62,077 nt of DNA, from positions 1,384,283 through 1,446,359 of the forward strand of contig FN649755.1 in assembly GCA_000310025.1 (NCBI GenBank). The letters are read 5' to 3'. The position numbers were made by a program, and so were the translations under genes. The notes under the pieces were generated by a model that had not been told where the DNA came from, made no database searches, and saw only the letters and a program-made list of their open reading frames with translations. The stretch is from Ectocarpus siliculosus (Eukaryota > Sar > Phaeophyceae > Ectocarpales > Ectocarpaceae). Shown here piece by piece: positions 1 through 11,126 of this stretch. How positions within the stretch are numbered: position 1 is the first letter of the stretch; the number at the start of each line of letters is the position of its first letter.

Positions 1-158
1 AAACCAAAAACAACAAAAAACAGGGGTGGCCCCCCCCCCCCCCCCCCCCTCCTTATTCTAGCGGTGTGGCACTAGGAACTTCCCCCCCCCCCCGCCCCCC
101 CCGCAGGGATGTTGATTTCCCGCATCTCCGTTTTCGTTCGTGTTTGTGCTTGCTTCAG

Positions 159-254
159 TCGAAGGCGGGCGCCCCGGAGGCTATGGTCTTGGAGAGCGAG
201 GAGTCCACGGAGCCCCCCAAGGAGGCCGCAGCGGTCATCGCCGCCGCCTCCTAG
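159..254 (+). CDS. Probable C-terminal last exon of a gene entering from the left
   Basis: The sequence before this exon is pyrimidine-rich (cgttttcgttcgtgtttg, then tgcttcag) and ends in a good CAG acceptor at 156-158. The exon then reads 31 sense codons to a TAG at 252-254. The peptide is acidic and Ala/Glu/Pro-rich (SKAGAPEAMVLESEES at its start, AAAVIAAAS at its end) and GC-rich at third positions, like other exons in this window. It looks like a disordered protein tail. No domain can be named, and the rest of the gene lies outside the window. An alternative acceptor sits after the poly-C tract near 106, which would add about 17 residues in the same frame. Confidence 0.4.
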   Translation, partial: SKAGAPEAMVLESEESTEPPKEAAAVIAAAS

Positions 255-1229
255 AAGTCAACGGAAAAAAGCCAACGGAAAAACGTGAAGTAGAACAACG
301 AAAGCATAGCAACATAGCTGCTGTTGCTGCTGTTGCTGCTGCTCGAGCGTCTTGTAGGGAAGAGTTATGAGCTACAGCATTACCTTCTTTGTTTTGATCG
401 TATTCAGTTTTTCTCTTGCCTTGTTCTGTCCAATCGACGTTGCCGAGTCAATGTGTGCTTGCTTAGTCCATTTTTTTTTTTTTCCGTTCTCGTGGTCTCG
501 TCGGTGGAAAGAGGGAGGGAGAAGAGAAGCCTGCACGTTTGTCAAGAGAGGATGCTAACATACGCTTGTCCCGTCACACGTTGAGGAGAATTCAGCGCAA
601 TTAAAACGAAATTTCCTCGGGAAACATGCCGCCTTCGTCGGACCGCCTACCGTAGATGACGTTAGATATCACCCTCCCCCCCGGCCGGACAGATTCCAAA
701 GCTGTAATTCTCCACACGAAGAGAGAGAGTGGTGGTACCTAAACCGCGGCGTTGGAACCGCCTCGTCGAGAGCTTTCCGAGAGCACGGCGTTTTCGTTTA
801 TATATCCTCGTGTTCGTCGAGTAGCCGAGCTTCAGTCCAGAGGTGCGGTAACTGGGAGTTGTCTCGTAGACTGGCAGAGCAACCAGGCCAGGAAAGCTTG
901 CTACCTACGACGTTCAGGGCACTCTGGGAGAACCGCTTTTTTTTCCTTGGCGGCTAGTTACATTCAGGAACGGCCCTCGCTCACCCCGTTGTCGTTCCAT
1001 TTCCTTGTTTCAACTCCGAAGAACCGCTTGTTTTCGGCTAAATCGCAACATCTGTGAAGGAGCCGACGCAGGGACACTGATGCACTGGTTTCGCATTGGA
1101 AAGTTCGTGAAGGGGGTGAAGAGGTAAATGTTTTTCGTGACAACCCAACTCTGGGATTCTTAGCCACCTACAGAGCTGCTTTTCTAGTAGTTCTGACGGG
1201 AGAGTAGGGCCTTTTCTTCCCACATTTTT

Positions 1230-1585
1230 CGTTTGGGTTGGTTGTTGTCGGGAACGTTGCATAGGTTCTACCGGAGGAGTGTGTACGAAAGGCAGGCGTG
1301 TAGCACAGAAGAGCTTGCCTTTTTGGCGCAGAACGAACGCACCACCGTTTCTACCTTTTTTTTTCGTCTAGACTACTATGTTTGGTCGTTGTTGGGCCTG
1401 CTACAGGATCTGAAGGAGGAGAGAGAGTGTGCGGAAGGCAGATCGTGTAAAAGCGCTCTTTCGTTGTGCGCAGGATGAACGCGCCACCGTTTGTTGCATC
1501 TTTTTCGTGGTACTAGGTTTGGTCGTTGTGGGGCTTGGCACAGGATCTGCAGGAGGAGAGTGTACACGTCAGGCAAATCGTACCT
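1230..1585 (+). repeat. Tandem repeat, unit about 142 bp, about 2.5 copies
   Basis: The block starting at 1326 (gcgcagaacgaacgcaccac) recurs at 1468 as gcgcaggatgaacgcgccac. Both copies run on through a shared ggtttggtcgttg or tgtttggtcgttg stretch, an acaggatctg motif and a cggaaggcagatcgt or cgtcaggcaaatcgt end. A partial third copy precedes them from about 1240. The copies are diverged, so the array is old. Confidence 0.7.
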
Positions 1586-2551
1586 CTACCTAACACTGCA
1601 GGGTGTCCTCGACAACATGATGAGTTCTCCCAACCTTGGTAGGATGGCCGAATGGCTGCACGCTTGTCCTCGCACACGAATACACGATAATTAGTTTTCC
1701 GGGAAAGCAAAACATGATCCTCAGCTAAATCCGGCGTTCAGTGAACATTTTGAGACAGATTCTCCGTCCTCGCCAAATGTCACACAGTTTCCTAAACTGA
1801 ATGGGACCCATGATTCTCCGCCCCTGATTTACTCTCAGATGCGACCTCACCCGAGTTGTTCAAGCTTCGCTCGATACACCTGGCAGCTCTTTGCCTACCG
1901 AAAAAATACTGTGGCTTCAATGACCTTTGACTTCATTAAAAGAGAGCACCATTTGTTTTTCCAAAACCAACACACCGACATTCTGTCGTAACCTGATCGT
2001 TCACGGTTGCCAATTCGCCATGTTGCTGTCCGCTACAACTTGGAAAACAATGATCTGTTGCCTACTATGTAGGCCTGTAACTGCGTTCTCAGTTACACCT
2101 ACATGAGCCAGCCGTATTTTTCTAGTATCGACCAAAAGCAAAAGATCACGTCAGTTTGGGACATATTGCCAGGGATTCACTTTGTCACCAGATGGACCGC
2201 ATTATGTCTGCTTCTTATCGTTACTGTAGTGTCATGTTTCCACATCACTTTCCATCTCGTTCTACAGCAATTCTTGAAGCGGTGGGTGTTGTGAGACGCT
2301 GTTGTCTTCCAGAATGAAAAGTGCCTTGCCACGTTGCCTACACTGTTCGTGGGCGATGTTGCCGAGAACGTGTGACCCGTTCCTTTTTCGACCATCTAAT
2401 CACTGTTGATCTGGGAGGCTCGTCGTTTCTAGCCACTACAGTACTTCTTCGTCCTTGCTCCGTGCGGCCGTTTGCGTCGTTCTTCTTGTCGTGTCGTCCT
2501 TCTATTGTTGGGCGTCCTCTGACTTCATTTCTTACATTGCAGTGTTCACTT

Positions 2552-2636
2552 AGTGTTGAGAAGCACGACGGCCACTACAATGCACTAGATCAGCGCTGAC
2601 TAGTGGCTCTAGTGTGTCATCGTGCTTCTCAACACT
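2552..2636. repeat. Long imperfect hairpin
   Basis: The outer arms agtgttgagaagcacgacg (2552-2570) and catcgtgcttctcaacact (2618-2636) pair with one mismatch. The centre tcagcgctga (about 2590-2599) is a perfect palindrome, and the sequence between pairs imperfectly. The whole is an ~85-nt foldback. It could be a small foldback transposon or a small-RNA precursor. Confidence 0.6.
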
Positions 2637-2692
2637 ACTGCAATTAACGACTCTTTGCTGCCCTTCATCGATACGAAACTTTCGTTTACTGT

Positions 2693-3333
2693 GTGGTAGT
2701 GCAAATGCACGCTTCTTTGGCTTCATCACCAGTGGGAACAGAGTTTCAACACCTGGTATGTCGCACCCTTTCATTTATCCCAGCAGAACCTCTTCGTGTA
2801 CTTCACTTTGAAGAAATACAACCACGCCCGTCCAAGCTTCCCACCCCGATTCGTCTTTTCTCCGATATGTTGCTCTCCTGCCCTTCAGAGTCCGATTCTG
2901 TTGGTTTGTTGGACTCTGTGTTCCCTATGTGACGGTCATTGTCTTCACGACAGTCGGTCTTGTTCCCACAACTGTTGGTTCTACTACATCCTGCGGTGAT
3001 GCGTAGACTATAGAAGCGCTTGCCGTCCACGCTCCGACCATCTATCTCCAATGGTGTCGAGAAATCCTCCGCAATCTCCTCCGACGAAATTGACGAGGTA
3101 CCGGTTTCGGTGTCCTTGTTCCTTAGTGCGGGTTTGTCTTATGTTTGAACACCACCGCGATTGGCGCGGCATTGGTCGTTCATTCGTGTTGCTTCATTGG
3201 TGCGGTCGTTGCTGGCGAAGACGTTCCAGTATCAATGATCTCCTCGACCACCAATGTTGTTGGGTTGTTTCTTCGTTCGCAGGCAAACCGTCAAGATGTG
3301 CCCAAACTCATGGCACGCTATGTCAATTGAGAT
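2693..3333 (+). pseudogene. Possible decayed coding sequence, unknown
   Basis: Coding-like peptide switches frame several times here. One frame runs from 2693 (SPVGTEFQHLVCRTLSFI) to a TGA near 2932. Another, around 3010-3133, reads SSAISSDEIDEVPVSVSLF and SAGLSYV before a TGA. The text then carries on one frame over as NTTAIGAALVVHSCCFIGAV, a possible membrane segment, to a TGA at 3328-3330. The way the peptide resumes across frames suggests an indel-damaged gene or an assembly error. I do not recognise a family, and the case rests only on composition and continuity. Confidence 0.22.
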
Positions 3334-4466
3334 CTTGTTCCAGCTCGATTCACTAATGGATGAACCACAGCTGACACGCCCGCTTCAGAACAACTCTTCG
3401 TCGTTTCCCTTTCTTAGTCCTCCTTGGCCGTCGTATCACGAATTTCTTGCGCCGTGAAGTATCTCGTTCAGATTGCAATCGGTCCTATGGGCGCGAGCGC
3501 TGAACCAATTCATGTGATATACACAAGAAACTCCTTTCAGGCTGATGTCCGTCCTGCGTTCTCGGGTGCAAGTCCGCCGATGGATCCGATGGCACATCAA
3601 CCAGTAGCTTTTGCAAGCCTCTTCAAAACACTGATGCTCTTCTGCTTATGTTTGTACGCGCGCTTTCACCGTGCAGCGGTTTTCCATACTGTTTCACTCA
3701 TTGCTCTCCGTGTTGATCTTGATTGTTGGCTTCCAAGCCAGCTCCTTCTCTTCCATCTAGCCTACTTCATCCACCAATGCTGCCAGTTGAGTCGAATGCA
3801 GGAGAGCGGCTGACACCAGTTTTCAACACCCCATGGGTGTCATCTTCGCATGGCCCTCCTATTGTTCATCCAATTCTTTGCTTAGCTCCTGGCCATAATT
3901 TTTTTCTTCCTCCAAGGTCACTTTTTTTCCTCCTTCCTGGACTTGTCATTCCTTGGCATCTTCCTAACTAGGTGCACTTTAGGTCGGGCGTCTGTTCACG
4001 TTGTTAGTCGTCGATGTTCTCGAATTCCAGACTAGGCCAATATCCGTGTATGAGTAGCGGATGTTCGCGATTCCTTCCAGTGCTGTACTCTGTAGCTCAG
4101 CATACGCGTTTGTTCTTCCATGAAACGTCTTAATGGCATTTGCCGCCAACCGACCCCCCCATATTGTGTGTCGTTTGATTGAACCGAACCGCAACCGAAA
4201 CAGCACTCGCCCGCGTACTCTCACCCACTTTTCCCGAAATTCCGTAGAATGGACCGGAAATTCACGATCCACGCGTTGCCTTCTTCCTTTGCCTTCTTTT
4301 TCCTTTGTCACGCTCAGCTTCGCAAACACTCCTGGGCAGATGATGTACAGGACGTATTTTCGACCTGTCGATGCACGTCATGTGCAGGCCGCTGTGCTTT
4401 TCCTGACGTGCTGTGGTTATTCTCTCCAGCCCAGAGAGGCCCAGAGGCCCAGAGGCGATGGAAACA

Positions 4467-4830
4467 TTAAGGGATAATAAATACACACACAGAAAGACTA
4501 CCCATTCGAGATATACCCACAGTCGAACGGGATGTGGTGATGGAAACATGGAACATGGCACCAGCGAAACGTCAGCAGTTCCCCCGCATGGAACCAACCC
4601 ACCCTCCCACAGCAAGAGATCTGTGGTCCGCCGTCCCCCTGCACGGAGCCTTTGAGAGCTCCACACACACACAACAACCCATCAGCACTCCCTCCAAAGC
4701 TCCAAATCTCCACAGCTCTCCAAGGTGCTAAGCAATCGATTCCTGGTGAAAGCTTAAGGGCGCGCAGAGGCAGCGGGAGGACTGGGAGGGAGGCAGGAAT
4801 CGCAAAAGGTGAGGTCTTCCTATAGCTTTT
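4467..4830 (+). repeat. Dispersed repeat, copy A
   Basis: A block from about 4557 (accagcgaaacgtcagcag) to 4830 (aaaggtgaggtcttcc) matches 22455-22665 in the same orientation, including a gaggcaggaatcgcaaaagg / gaggcaggggcgcgagagg stretch. The adjoining 73 bp (4467-4539, containing cccattcgagatatacccac) is also shared, but in the other copy it is inverted. A weaker relative lies near 46.1-46.35 kb. Confidence 0.75.
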
Positions 4831-5104
4831 TGTACTCTGGTGTACAGCAGTCATCTATCGTTGACGCTGACTCTTTTTCTCATTAATCCTAAACCTTCCG
4901 CCTGGAAACCTGGTAATAAGTACTAATATCAGCAGAGGACACCACCAAGAGGCGTCGTGCGTGCTGACACGTTCAGGTTTGCTACTGTATCGAAATATCG
5001 AAAATTGCGGCAGCCGCTGAAAAAAGTCCAAAATCTGCCCCGGAAACACGCGGCATCCAACATTTATTTGCACACCCTGTACAAATACATTATTTGGTAA
5101 TTGT

Positions 5105-5455
5105 CTGGCAGGCAAATACTTTCTTGAGAACCTACGCAAATATTTGTCTAGAGGCAAATACTTTCTTGAGAACCTGCGCGAATATTTGCCTTCAGGCAAA
5201 TACTTCCTTGAGAACCTGCGCAAATATTTGTCTGTAGGCAAATACTTTCTTGAGAACCTGCACAAATATTTGCCTGTAGGCAAATACTCTCCTGAGAACC
5301 TGCACAAATATTTGCCTGCAGGAAAATACTCTTCTCCTGAGAACCTGCGCAAATATTTGTCTGTAGGCAAATACTCTCCTGAGGACCTGCGCAAATATTT
5401 GTCTGTAGGCAATATTTGTCTGTAGGCAAATACTTTATCGAGAACCTGCGCAAAT
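5105..5455. repeat. Tandem array 1 of 42-bp palindromic units, about 8 copies
   Basis: The unit is about 42 bp and joins a spacer of the form cttgagaacctgcgcaa to a palindromic core. The consensus core TATTTGCCTGCAGGCAAATA is a perfect 20-nt palindrome; individual copies carry tgtctgtagg or tgcctgtagg variants in the middle. The stop-free frames reading ENLRKYLPAGKYF are a by-product of the unit length being a multiple of three. Confidence 0.9.
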
Positions 5456-5877
5456 ATTATTTTATTTGTCCTGACAAATATTTTGAAAAAAACAGCTGGT
5501 ACTGCGGGGAGAGTCGGAGGGAGAGACTAGCCGCATGTCATGCATGCGATGGGAGATTGGTCTCGGAAATACAGAAGCCCATCGCTGAAGCGTGCATCTG
5601 AAATATCCGTTGATCGGGGTGGAAAAAAACAGGATCAATAAACAACAGCCACGCACGGCCACACTCGCCGACGCCACAACCCCTCCACCATCTCACTCAT
5701 TCCGTATCGTTGGATGATGAGTCAACTCCTGTGGCAAAAAACAAGAAAAATCAAGGGCCCAAAAACACCAATTGATATTTATTTGCGGCTGCAAATACAC
5801 CGGGCTCAACGGTCTCATTTGTGCATACGTACTCTTGTAGGCCGAAGAGGTCAATATCTCCGCATGCGCAAATAAAT

Positions 5878-6190
5878 ACATTTGTCTGCAGGCAAATACT
5901 TTCTTGAGAACCTGCGTAAATATTTGTCTAGAGGCAAATACTTTTCTTGAGAACCTGCACAAATATTTGCCTGCAGGCAAATACTTCCTTGAGAACCTGC
6001 ACAAATATTTGCCTGCAGGCAAATACTTCCTTGAGAACCTGCATTTGCCTGCAGGCAAATACTTTCTTGAGAACCTACGCAAATATTTGTCTGCAGGCTC
6101 CTGAGAACCTGCACAAATATTTGCCTGCAGGCAAATACTCTCCTGAGAACCTGCGCAAATATTTGTCTGGAGGCAAATACTGCCCTGGAC
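5878..6190. repeat. Tandem array 2 of 42-bp palindromic units, about 7 copies
   Basis: This is the same unit as array 1, with more copies carrying the perfect palindromic core. Two units are shortened (near 6040 and 6095), which suggests loss by slippage or recombination. Both arrays lie inside the inverted-repeat element, one near each end. Confidence 0.9.
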
Positions 6191-6552
6191 AAATACACGC
6201 AACTATTATTTGTATTTGTTATTTGTATTTGTACAGGGTGTGAACATTTGTCACAGCCGTGCTCACCGCCACCGACCGTAAACCCCTGAACGGAGGTTGT
6301 CAGCAGTAGCTAGTGGCACCAGCTACTGCTGTAAACCCGCAGGTTAGGAGATTGGTGTCAGTGGCGGCGAACACAACAAGCAGTTACAAGACGCTGGGTG
6401 TCGGTCTCATTTTTCGGAGATTCGCGGAGATTGGTAGGCCACAACGGCGACGCTCGATATTACCACCACAGAAGCAGATTTGAGCGCCAACACGCACCCC
6501 CCGCTGCTTAGGAAGCCTTCTAGTTATATTAGTACTTTACACCAAGTTCCTG

Positions 6553-6738
6553 TGTTTGGGGTGCTCGGCAGAGTATACTGTCTACGGGGCTTCCGGGGGG
6601 GTACGCGGATGACATGTGTTGATGGACTGCTTCATGGCGATGGTGTGGCCTGCTGCATGTCTATCACTCTCCAAGCAACAAGGTCTTGAGTCAACCTTCT
6701 TTCTCTTTCGGCCTCTGACGAGCTACCGTACCCAAACA
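6553..6738 (+). repeat. 5' LTR
   Basis: This 186-bp repeat starts TGTTTGGGGTGCTCGGC and ends in CCCAAACA, giving perfect 8-bp inverted termini. It is the direct match of 11127-11312 and is preceded by the target duplication TCCTG. Confidence 0.93.
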
Positions 6739-7052
6739 CAATATTTTTGTAAGGCCTGGTGTTGGTATTTAGTGGGTATTGGCGTCTGAGCTGTATGTGT
6801 CGGGCCAATGGGGCGGCGAATACGATTTTCATTGCGGAGCTGGGACGGTAGCCTTCGGGGACCGGGACATCAGAGGGTAACAGCTGGGACGGTGGCCATT
6901 GGGGACCGGGGCAGCAGAGGGTGTATAGCTGGGACAGCGCTTCATGGCTGGGACAGCAGGTTACGTGTGGTTTTATCAAGTAGACTTAGCGGAGAAAAAC
7001 GGTCGAATAGGAGGAGGTTTCGCACAGAGGGGGTTCAGCGGTGCGCGTGAGG

Positions 7053-7685
7053 ATGGAAGAGGCGCTACGAGTTGCCGAGTAGTCGCTACGAGCTGCCGAG
7101 TGTAAGGTGGAGATGCTGGCGGAGGCGCTTAGAGTTGCGGAGGCTGCCGAGTATGAGGAGGAGAGACTTAGGCAGCAGCAGCAGCAACAACAACAATAAC
7201 AACAGCAGCAGCAGCGATTGAGTGCTCAATCGCAGCAGCAGCCATCGCAGTTGCAGCAGTGTTCTCGTGGTGGTTTTGTCCGTCAGCAGAACCAACGCTG
7301 CGTGTTCGCTCAGAGTCAACAGGCGCGGCAGCAACAGCAATCGGCGCGGCAGCAACAGCAGACGCCGCCAAGCGAAGTTGGTGGGATATATGATTGCAGG
7401 AGCAACGCCGTGTATTTCCAGCCGGAATCACGCCCTCCGCCCGGTATGGTACACCATTGCATTCGGTGCCGCAGGAACGGCCACCACGGCGGAGAATGCG
7501 CCGCACACCGCAGGTTCGAGGGTACGTGCGGCGCCTGTGGTCAGTACGGCCATATATGGCGGAACCGCGCCGTGCATCTTCATGGCATCAGCGGCGAGGA
7601 TGACGGCCGTACCGTCCGCGGTGGCTGCTGGATGGGCGTCAATGGCGGCGGCATCTGCATCGGCATCGGTGGTGGCGACGGCTGA
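7053..7685 (+). pseudogene. gag: Gag-like protein with CCHC zinc knuckle, two in-frame stops
   Basis: One frame runs from ATG 7053 to TGA 7685. It opens with ALRVAE-type coiled-coil repeats and polyglutamine, broken by TAG at about 7080 and TAA at about 7197, and is then open from 7218. The zinc knuckle CIRCRRNGHHGGEC (7458-7499) fits C-x2-C-x4-H-x4-C exactly. A second, CGACGQYGHIWRNR (7527-7568), has Arg where the last Cys should be. Paired knuckles at the C-terminal side are typical of retroelement Gag, which packages element RNA. The TAA looks like a CAA-to-TAA change in a CAA run. This copy probably makes no full-length Gag, although the part after 7218 could still be read. Confidence 0.75.
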
Positions 7686-7819
7686 AGCCCGGTCGTACAG
7701 CAGCAGGTGGTGGTAGAGAGCGAGCACCGCTTTGGTTTTGTCGACCTGGTTCACGACCGATGATGACGGATGGTTTGGATGGAATGATTCTGTCGACATG
7801 GTTCACGCTGGTGGCAGTG

Positions 7820-8770
7820 TCTGAGGTGGTGTTTTTCCCACTGCTTCGCCGGGGACAATGGCCATAGCGCCCGCGTTGGCGGCTGGAGCGGTGGCATCGG
7901 CGGCAGTACGGACGGCGACGGCGGCGACGGCGGCGACGGCCGATAATCATGTTTTCCCCGCAGAGGCGGTGGGGGGAATGGCCGGAGCACCGGCTTTCGC
8001 GCCTGGAGCGGTGGCATCGGTAGCAGCTCCAGCGGTGACGGCGGCGACCTCCGGCGGCGGTAGTGTTTCCCTCGGAGCGACGGCGGGAAACGCCCGGAGG
8101 GCTCGCGGCGGCAGCTGGAGCAGCGCCATTGGCGGCGGCTCTGGCGGCGACGGCGGCGTTGCCCAGCGACACTGTCATCTCTGCGACGGTGGCGCGGAGA
8201 ACCACCGGAGCGCCCGGGTTGGTGGTTGGAGCGTCGGCATCGACGGCGGTTCCAGCGGCGACGGCGGCGGCACCCGACGGCGTTGTTTCTCCCGCTGCTG
8301 CGGCGGGGAGAATGGCTCGAGAGCCCGCGCAGGTGGCTACAGCGGGGGCATCGGCGGCTGGAGTGGCAGCATCGGTGACAGCATCACCCGCGACCGCGGG
8401 CGACGGCACCGGCCGCTACGAGGGCGACCGTCGGTGACGTTTCCCCCACCGTATCGGTTGGGGGGACGGCCAGTACATGCAACGGAGAAGCGATGGTCAA
8501 CGACATCGACGACGGCAGCGATAATGGTGGTTGGTGCGCCGGTGAGGTTGGTGAGTACTGGGATGACAGCATCTGTGGCGAGAGGGGGGCCCACGCATAC
8601 TTTCGATCCCGGCACTGTGTGTTCCCGCGCGGCGCCAACGATCCCGGGGTCGACGACCTGGTCGATGGCTCCAGCAGCAGCAGCAAGAACAGCAGCAGCA
8701 GCAGCGGCAGCAGCGGCAGCGGCAGCAGCAGCAGCAGCAGCGGCAGCAGCAGCAACGACGAGGCAGAGGG
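7820..8770 (+). repeat. GC-rich degenerate tandem repeat inside the retrotransposon
   Basis: A roughly 100-130-bp unit recurs about five times. Its translation gives variants such as HCFAGDNGHSARVGGWSGGI, CHLCDGGAENHRSARVGGW and CFSRCCGGENGSRARAGGY, but in shifting frames. The block ends in a (GCA/GCG)n microsatellite at about 8668-8760. It may derive from amplification of a Cys/His-rich, glycine-rich Gag segment. The long plus and minus Ala/Arg-rich frames here reflect GC content and repetition. Confidence 0.6.
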
Positions 8771-9019
8771 GATGGATGTGGCCTGATTTCGGGCACTGCT
8801 GTGCCCCTTCGACCCGGGGCAGCTGTGCCGGCTGAAGGCTGGGAGAGTGGGGCCGGTGCTGGGGGTGGCGTTCGACCGTGGAAAGATGTCGCGGGGGCAA
8901 CGGTCGGGGCGCGCGTGTTCGCGACCGGAGCAGCGGCAGGAGGACCAAGAAGCGGAGAAGGGAGTTCGGAGGATCGGGCGAGTTTAACAATGACACCAAG
9001 CAGCGCGACTCTGCTGGGC

Positions 9020-9569
9020 TCTTAAACTCGCCAAGGCACGCGATGTTTGTTTGCGCATTTTTGTCATTTTTCTGTATTTGTTTTTTGTGCAGGATGTTGT
9101 TCTGGTGTTTTGATCTTCATATACAATTTTACTGCTCCACTTTTCACCGTTGTTTGAATGTCTGCATTTTTCTATCATTGGTGCGGTTGCAGGCACGTTT
9201 TGCTTTGTGTTTGTTCTGTAGAGATGTCCACTCGCGTTTTACCTCGCAGGGACACTATTTTCCATGACGAATGGCAGGAAATTTCCATGGTAGATAATTG
9301 TTGTTTTTCTGGGAGGCAAATGCAATGTTGCGGCAGGGGGGCCGTTGTGTGCCAGGAAACATTGAGATGGGGCCCGCAGTTAAGAAAAATTCTGTTAAGA
9401 AAAAAAAGGCTCAATTTTTTACGGAAGATAAGAAAAAAGGCCCAAGAAACACTGCTCAATCTCGGCCACAACATAAGAAACATCCCAATGAGAAACATTA
9501 TCGTGCGATACCCCGAGACAATTTAAATAAGGGGTAGAGGCTAGGGTAGCGTATCCAAATAAAAGTCCC

Positions 9570-9600
<31 letters not shown>

Positions 9601-11126
9601 CCATGCTCCCACCTCCTCCCTAGCTCATGTCATGTAATTTTTTGGTAGGGGCAGAGAGTGTTTATTTTCATGGCGCCCCCCGCTCCCCAGCGCCGCCGCG
9701 GGCTGCGCTATACCCACTGCTGCTGTAGACTTCTGTACTCCCACAACTCCCAATGTTCGCCACACCAAGCTGTCGATTTAATGCTGCATTAAGGCTTGGT
9801 GTGTTCTTGTTTTCTTCGTATTAAGAAATAATAAAATACGAGAATCAGGAATGGAGATGCGACATCCCAAAGGCATAAGAAATCCGTTTTTTGGCCGACT
9901 TCGACTGGTCATTCTGCCGGAATAAAAGTTGGGGCTTGACTCGATTTTGACGTTTCTTATCTCCGGGCCCTATCTGTATCTCAAATGGCGGTTTGTTCCA
10001 CATTTCGCCTTCTTTGTTGGGGATAACATTCTTTATGTTAGATACCTATATATTTTTCTGGTGGCTGGATATAGGTAGACGTTGGCTTGGCGTGCGACGT
10101 GCTGGGTAAAGACGCTGAGAGGCGCGCACCGTTTCTCTGTCCCTCCGATGTACCGGTACCCGACGAGTCAATCCTTGCGAAGTACCTTCAATTTTCCTTC
10201 CCAAGTAGGCCAGATTTTGTGTGATGATACGGATGGATTTATTTGTACCGCAGACTGGTGTGTACTGGACATATGACGTCTTTCCTTTGATATATTTGGT
10301 TCCTTGATTTTTTCCTACGGCGTTTATTGGGAATTGAATGTTGCCTAATGGGATTTGGGTAGTTCATGTTTGGATCATTTTCCGCGTTTTACCTGAGGAG
10401 TTGATGTGGAATTGAATATTGAATGGGATTTTAGTTGCGTTTATATGAGATGTCCGAGCAGGGGGGCTGTTGGATGCATTAGCTGAGATGGAGGAATCGA
10501 AGCTACAGCAGGTTTGATGAACGTTTCACCAGACGCTTGTTTCCGAACACGTTTGTTTGGGATGACTTCATCGGTTTGTTTGCGGACTTTGCTTTGTACT
10601 GGTTTGTGTATTTGAGGAAGGGTTTGACATGTTTCGATAAGTCATAGTTGAAGCCTTTGTGCTTCCGAAGGTCATTTTAACTGGTCATTGAGTTGAATAT
10701 GATTTCTATCTGAGGAATTTGGTCTGAGTAGTTGGGGCGCACGTTTTCCCGGAGTTACCCGTCCCCTTTCTGACGCAACTCCGATGTAATGTTGATCGTT
10801 TCTTTGTGTTTTTCCGAGGGAAATTGTTTGCGTTTGACTGCTTGAGAATTTGGTAGAGCATTTGCTCAAGAGGGTGATTTGTTAATTGACAGACCTGTTA
10901 CGGGATTGTAATTTGACATCAGAAGATTTGAAACATTTCGTACAACATATTTTATTGGGAGATCGACAGATTTCGTAGAACATTGTTTCATTGGGAGATT
11001 GCTTGCATTGGAATGGTGGATGATTCATTCCGTTTGGATGGGTAGTTTGATTTATTGCCGTTTTACCTGGCAATGATACGCGTGACGGGGATTTCGTAGA
11101 TCGTATCTCGTACCGAGCGGTGGGGC
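9020..11126 (+). other. Retrotransposon interior without recognisable pol
   Basis: The sequence changes abruptly from GC-rich to T-rich, with only frames below about 125 codons. I looked for integrase, reverse-transcriptase and RNase H signatures on both strands and saw none. A (GCT)n tract lies at 9572-9600. Confidence 0.6.

Larger units (their letters stand above)
255..4466. other. Long stretch without a confident gene
   Basis: The first part may be the 3' UTR of the gene whose last exon ends at 254. Most of the rest is T-rich on the plus strand with only short open frames. It holds a ~142-bp tandem repeat (1.23-1.58 kb), a hairpin (2.55-2.64 kb) and coding-like fragments around 2.7-3.3 kb. 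The minus frame 4329-3979 is open for 116 codons and rich in Arg and Lys, but it matches no family I know. I see no RNA gene. Confidence 0.5.
5071..6242. mobile_element. Non-autonomous terminal-inverted-repeat element, 1.17 kb
   Basis: The left end CACACCCTGTACAAATA (5071-5087) is the exact inverse of the right end TATTTGTACAGGGTGTG (6226-6242). AACATTT occurs outside both ends, at 5059-5065 and 6243-6249, as expected of a target-site duplication; five bases (atttg) lie between the left copy and the inverted repeat. The element carries two arrays of 42-bp palindromic units and a ~420-bp central spacer, and no transposase frame. The matching empty site is at about 23794-23804 in the other copy of the host repeat. 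The superfamily cannot be assigned with confidence. Confidence 0.8.

Noticed and set aside
5105-6190. Regular repeats with spacing that could suggest a CRISPR array.
   Set aside because: The segments between the palindromes are themselves the same repeat, not unique spacers, and the genome is eukaryotic with no cas-like gene.
4855-6243. Overlapping frames of 90-185 codons on both strands reading ENLRKYLPAGKYF or ICAGSQESICLQAN repeats.
   Set aside because: They are translations of 42-bp palindromic tandem units whose length is a multiple of three; the frame is open on both strands and no start or splice context supports a protein.
6739-6800. Primer-binding site next to the 5' LTR.
   Set aside because: No stretch directly after the LTR convincingly complements a common tRNA 3' end; the best candidate is partial and displaced.
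7639-8999. Long Ala/Arg/Pro-rich frames on both strands (up to 325 codons).
   Set aside because: GC-rich repetitive DNA inside the retrotransposon lacks stops by composition; several frames are open at once and none shows a stable domain.
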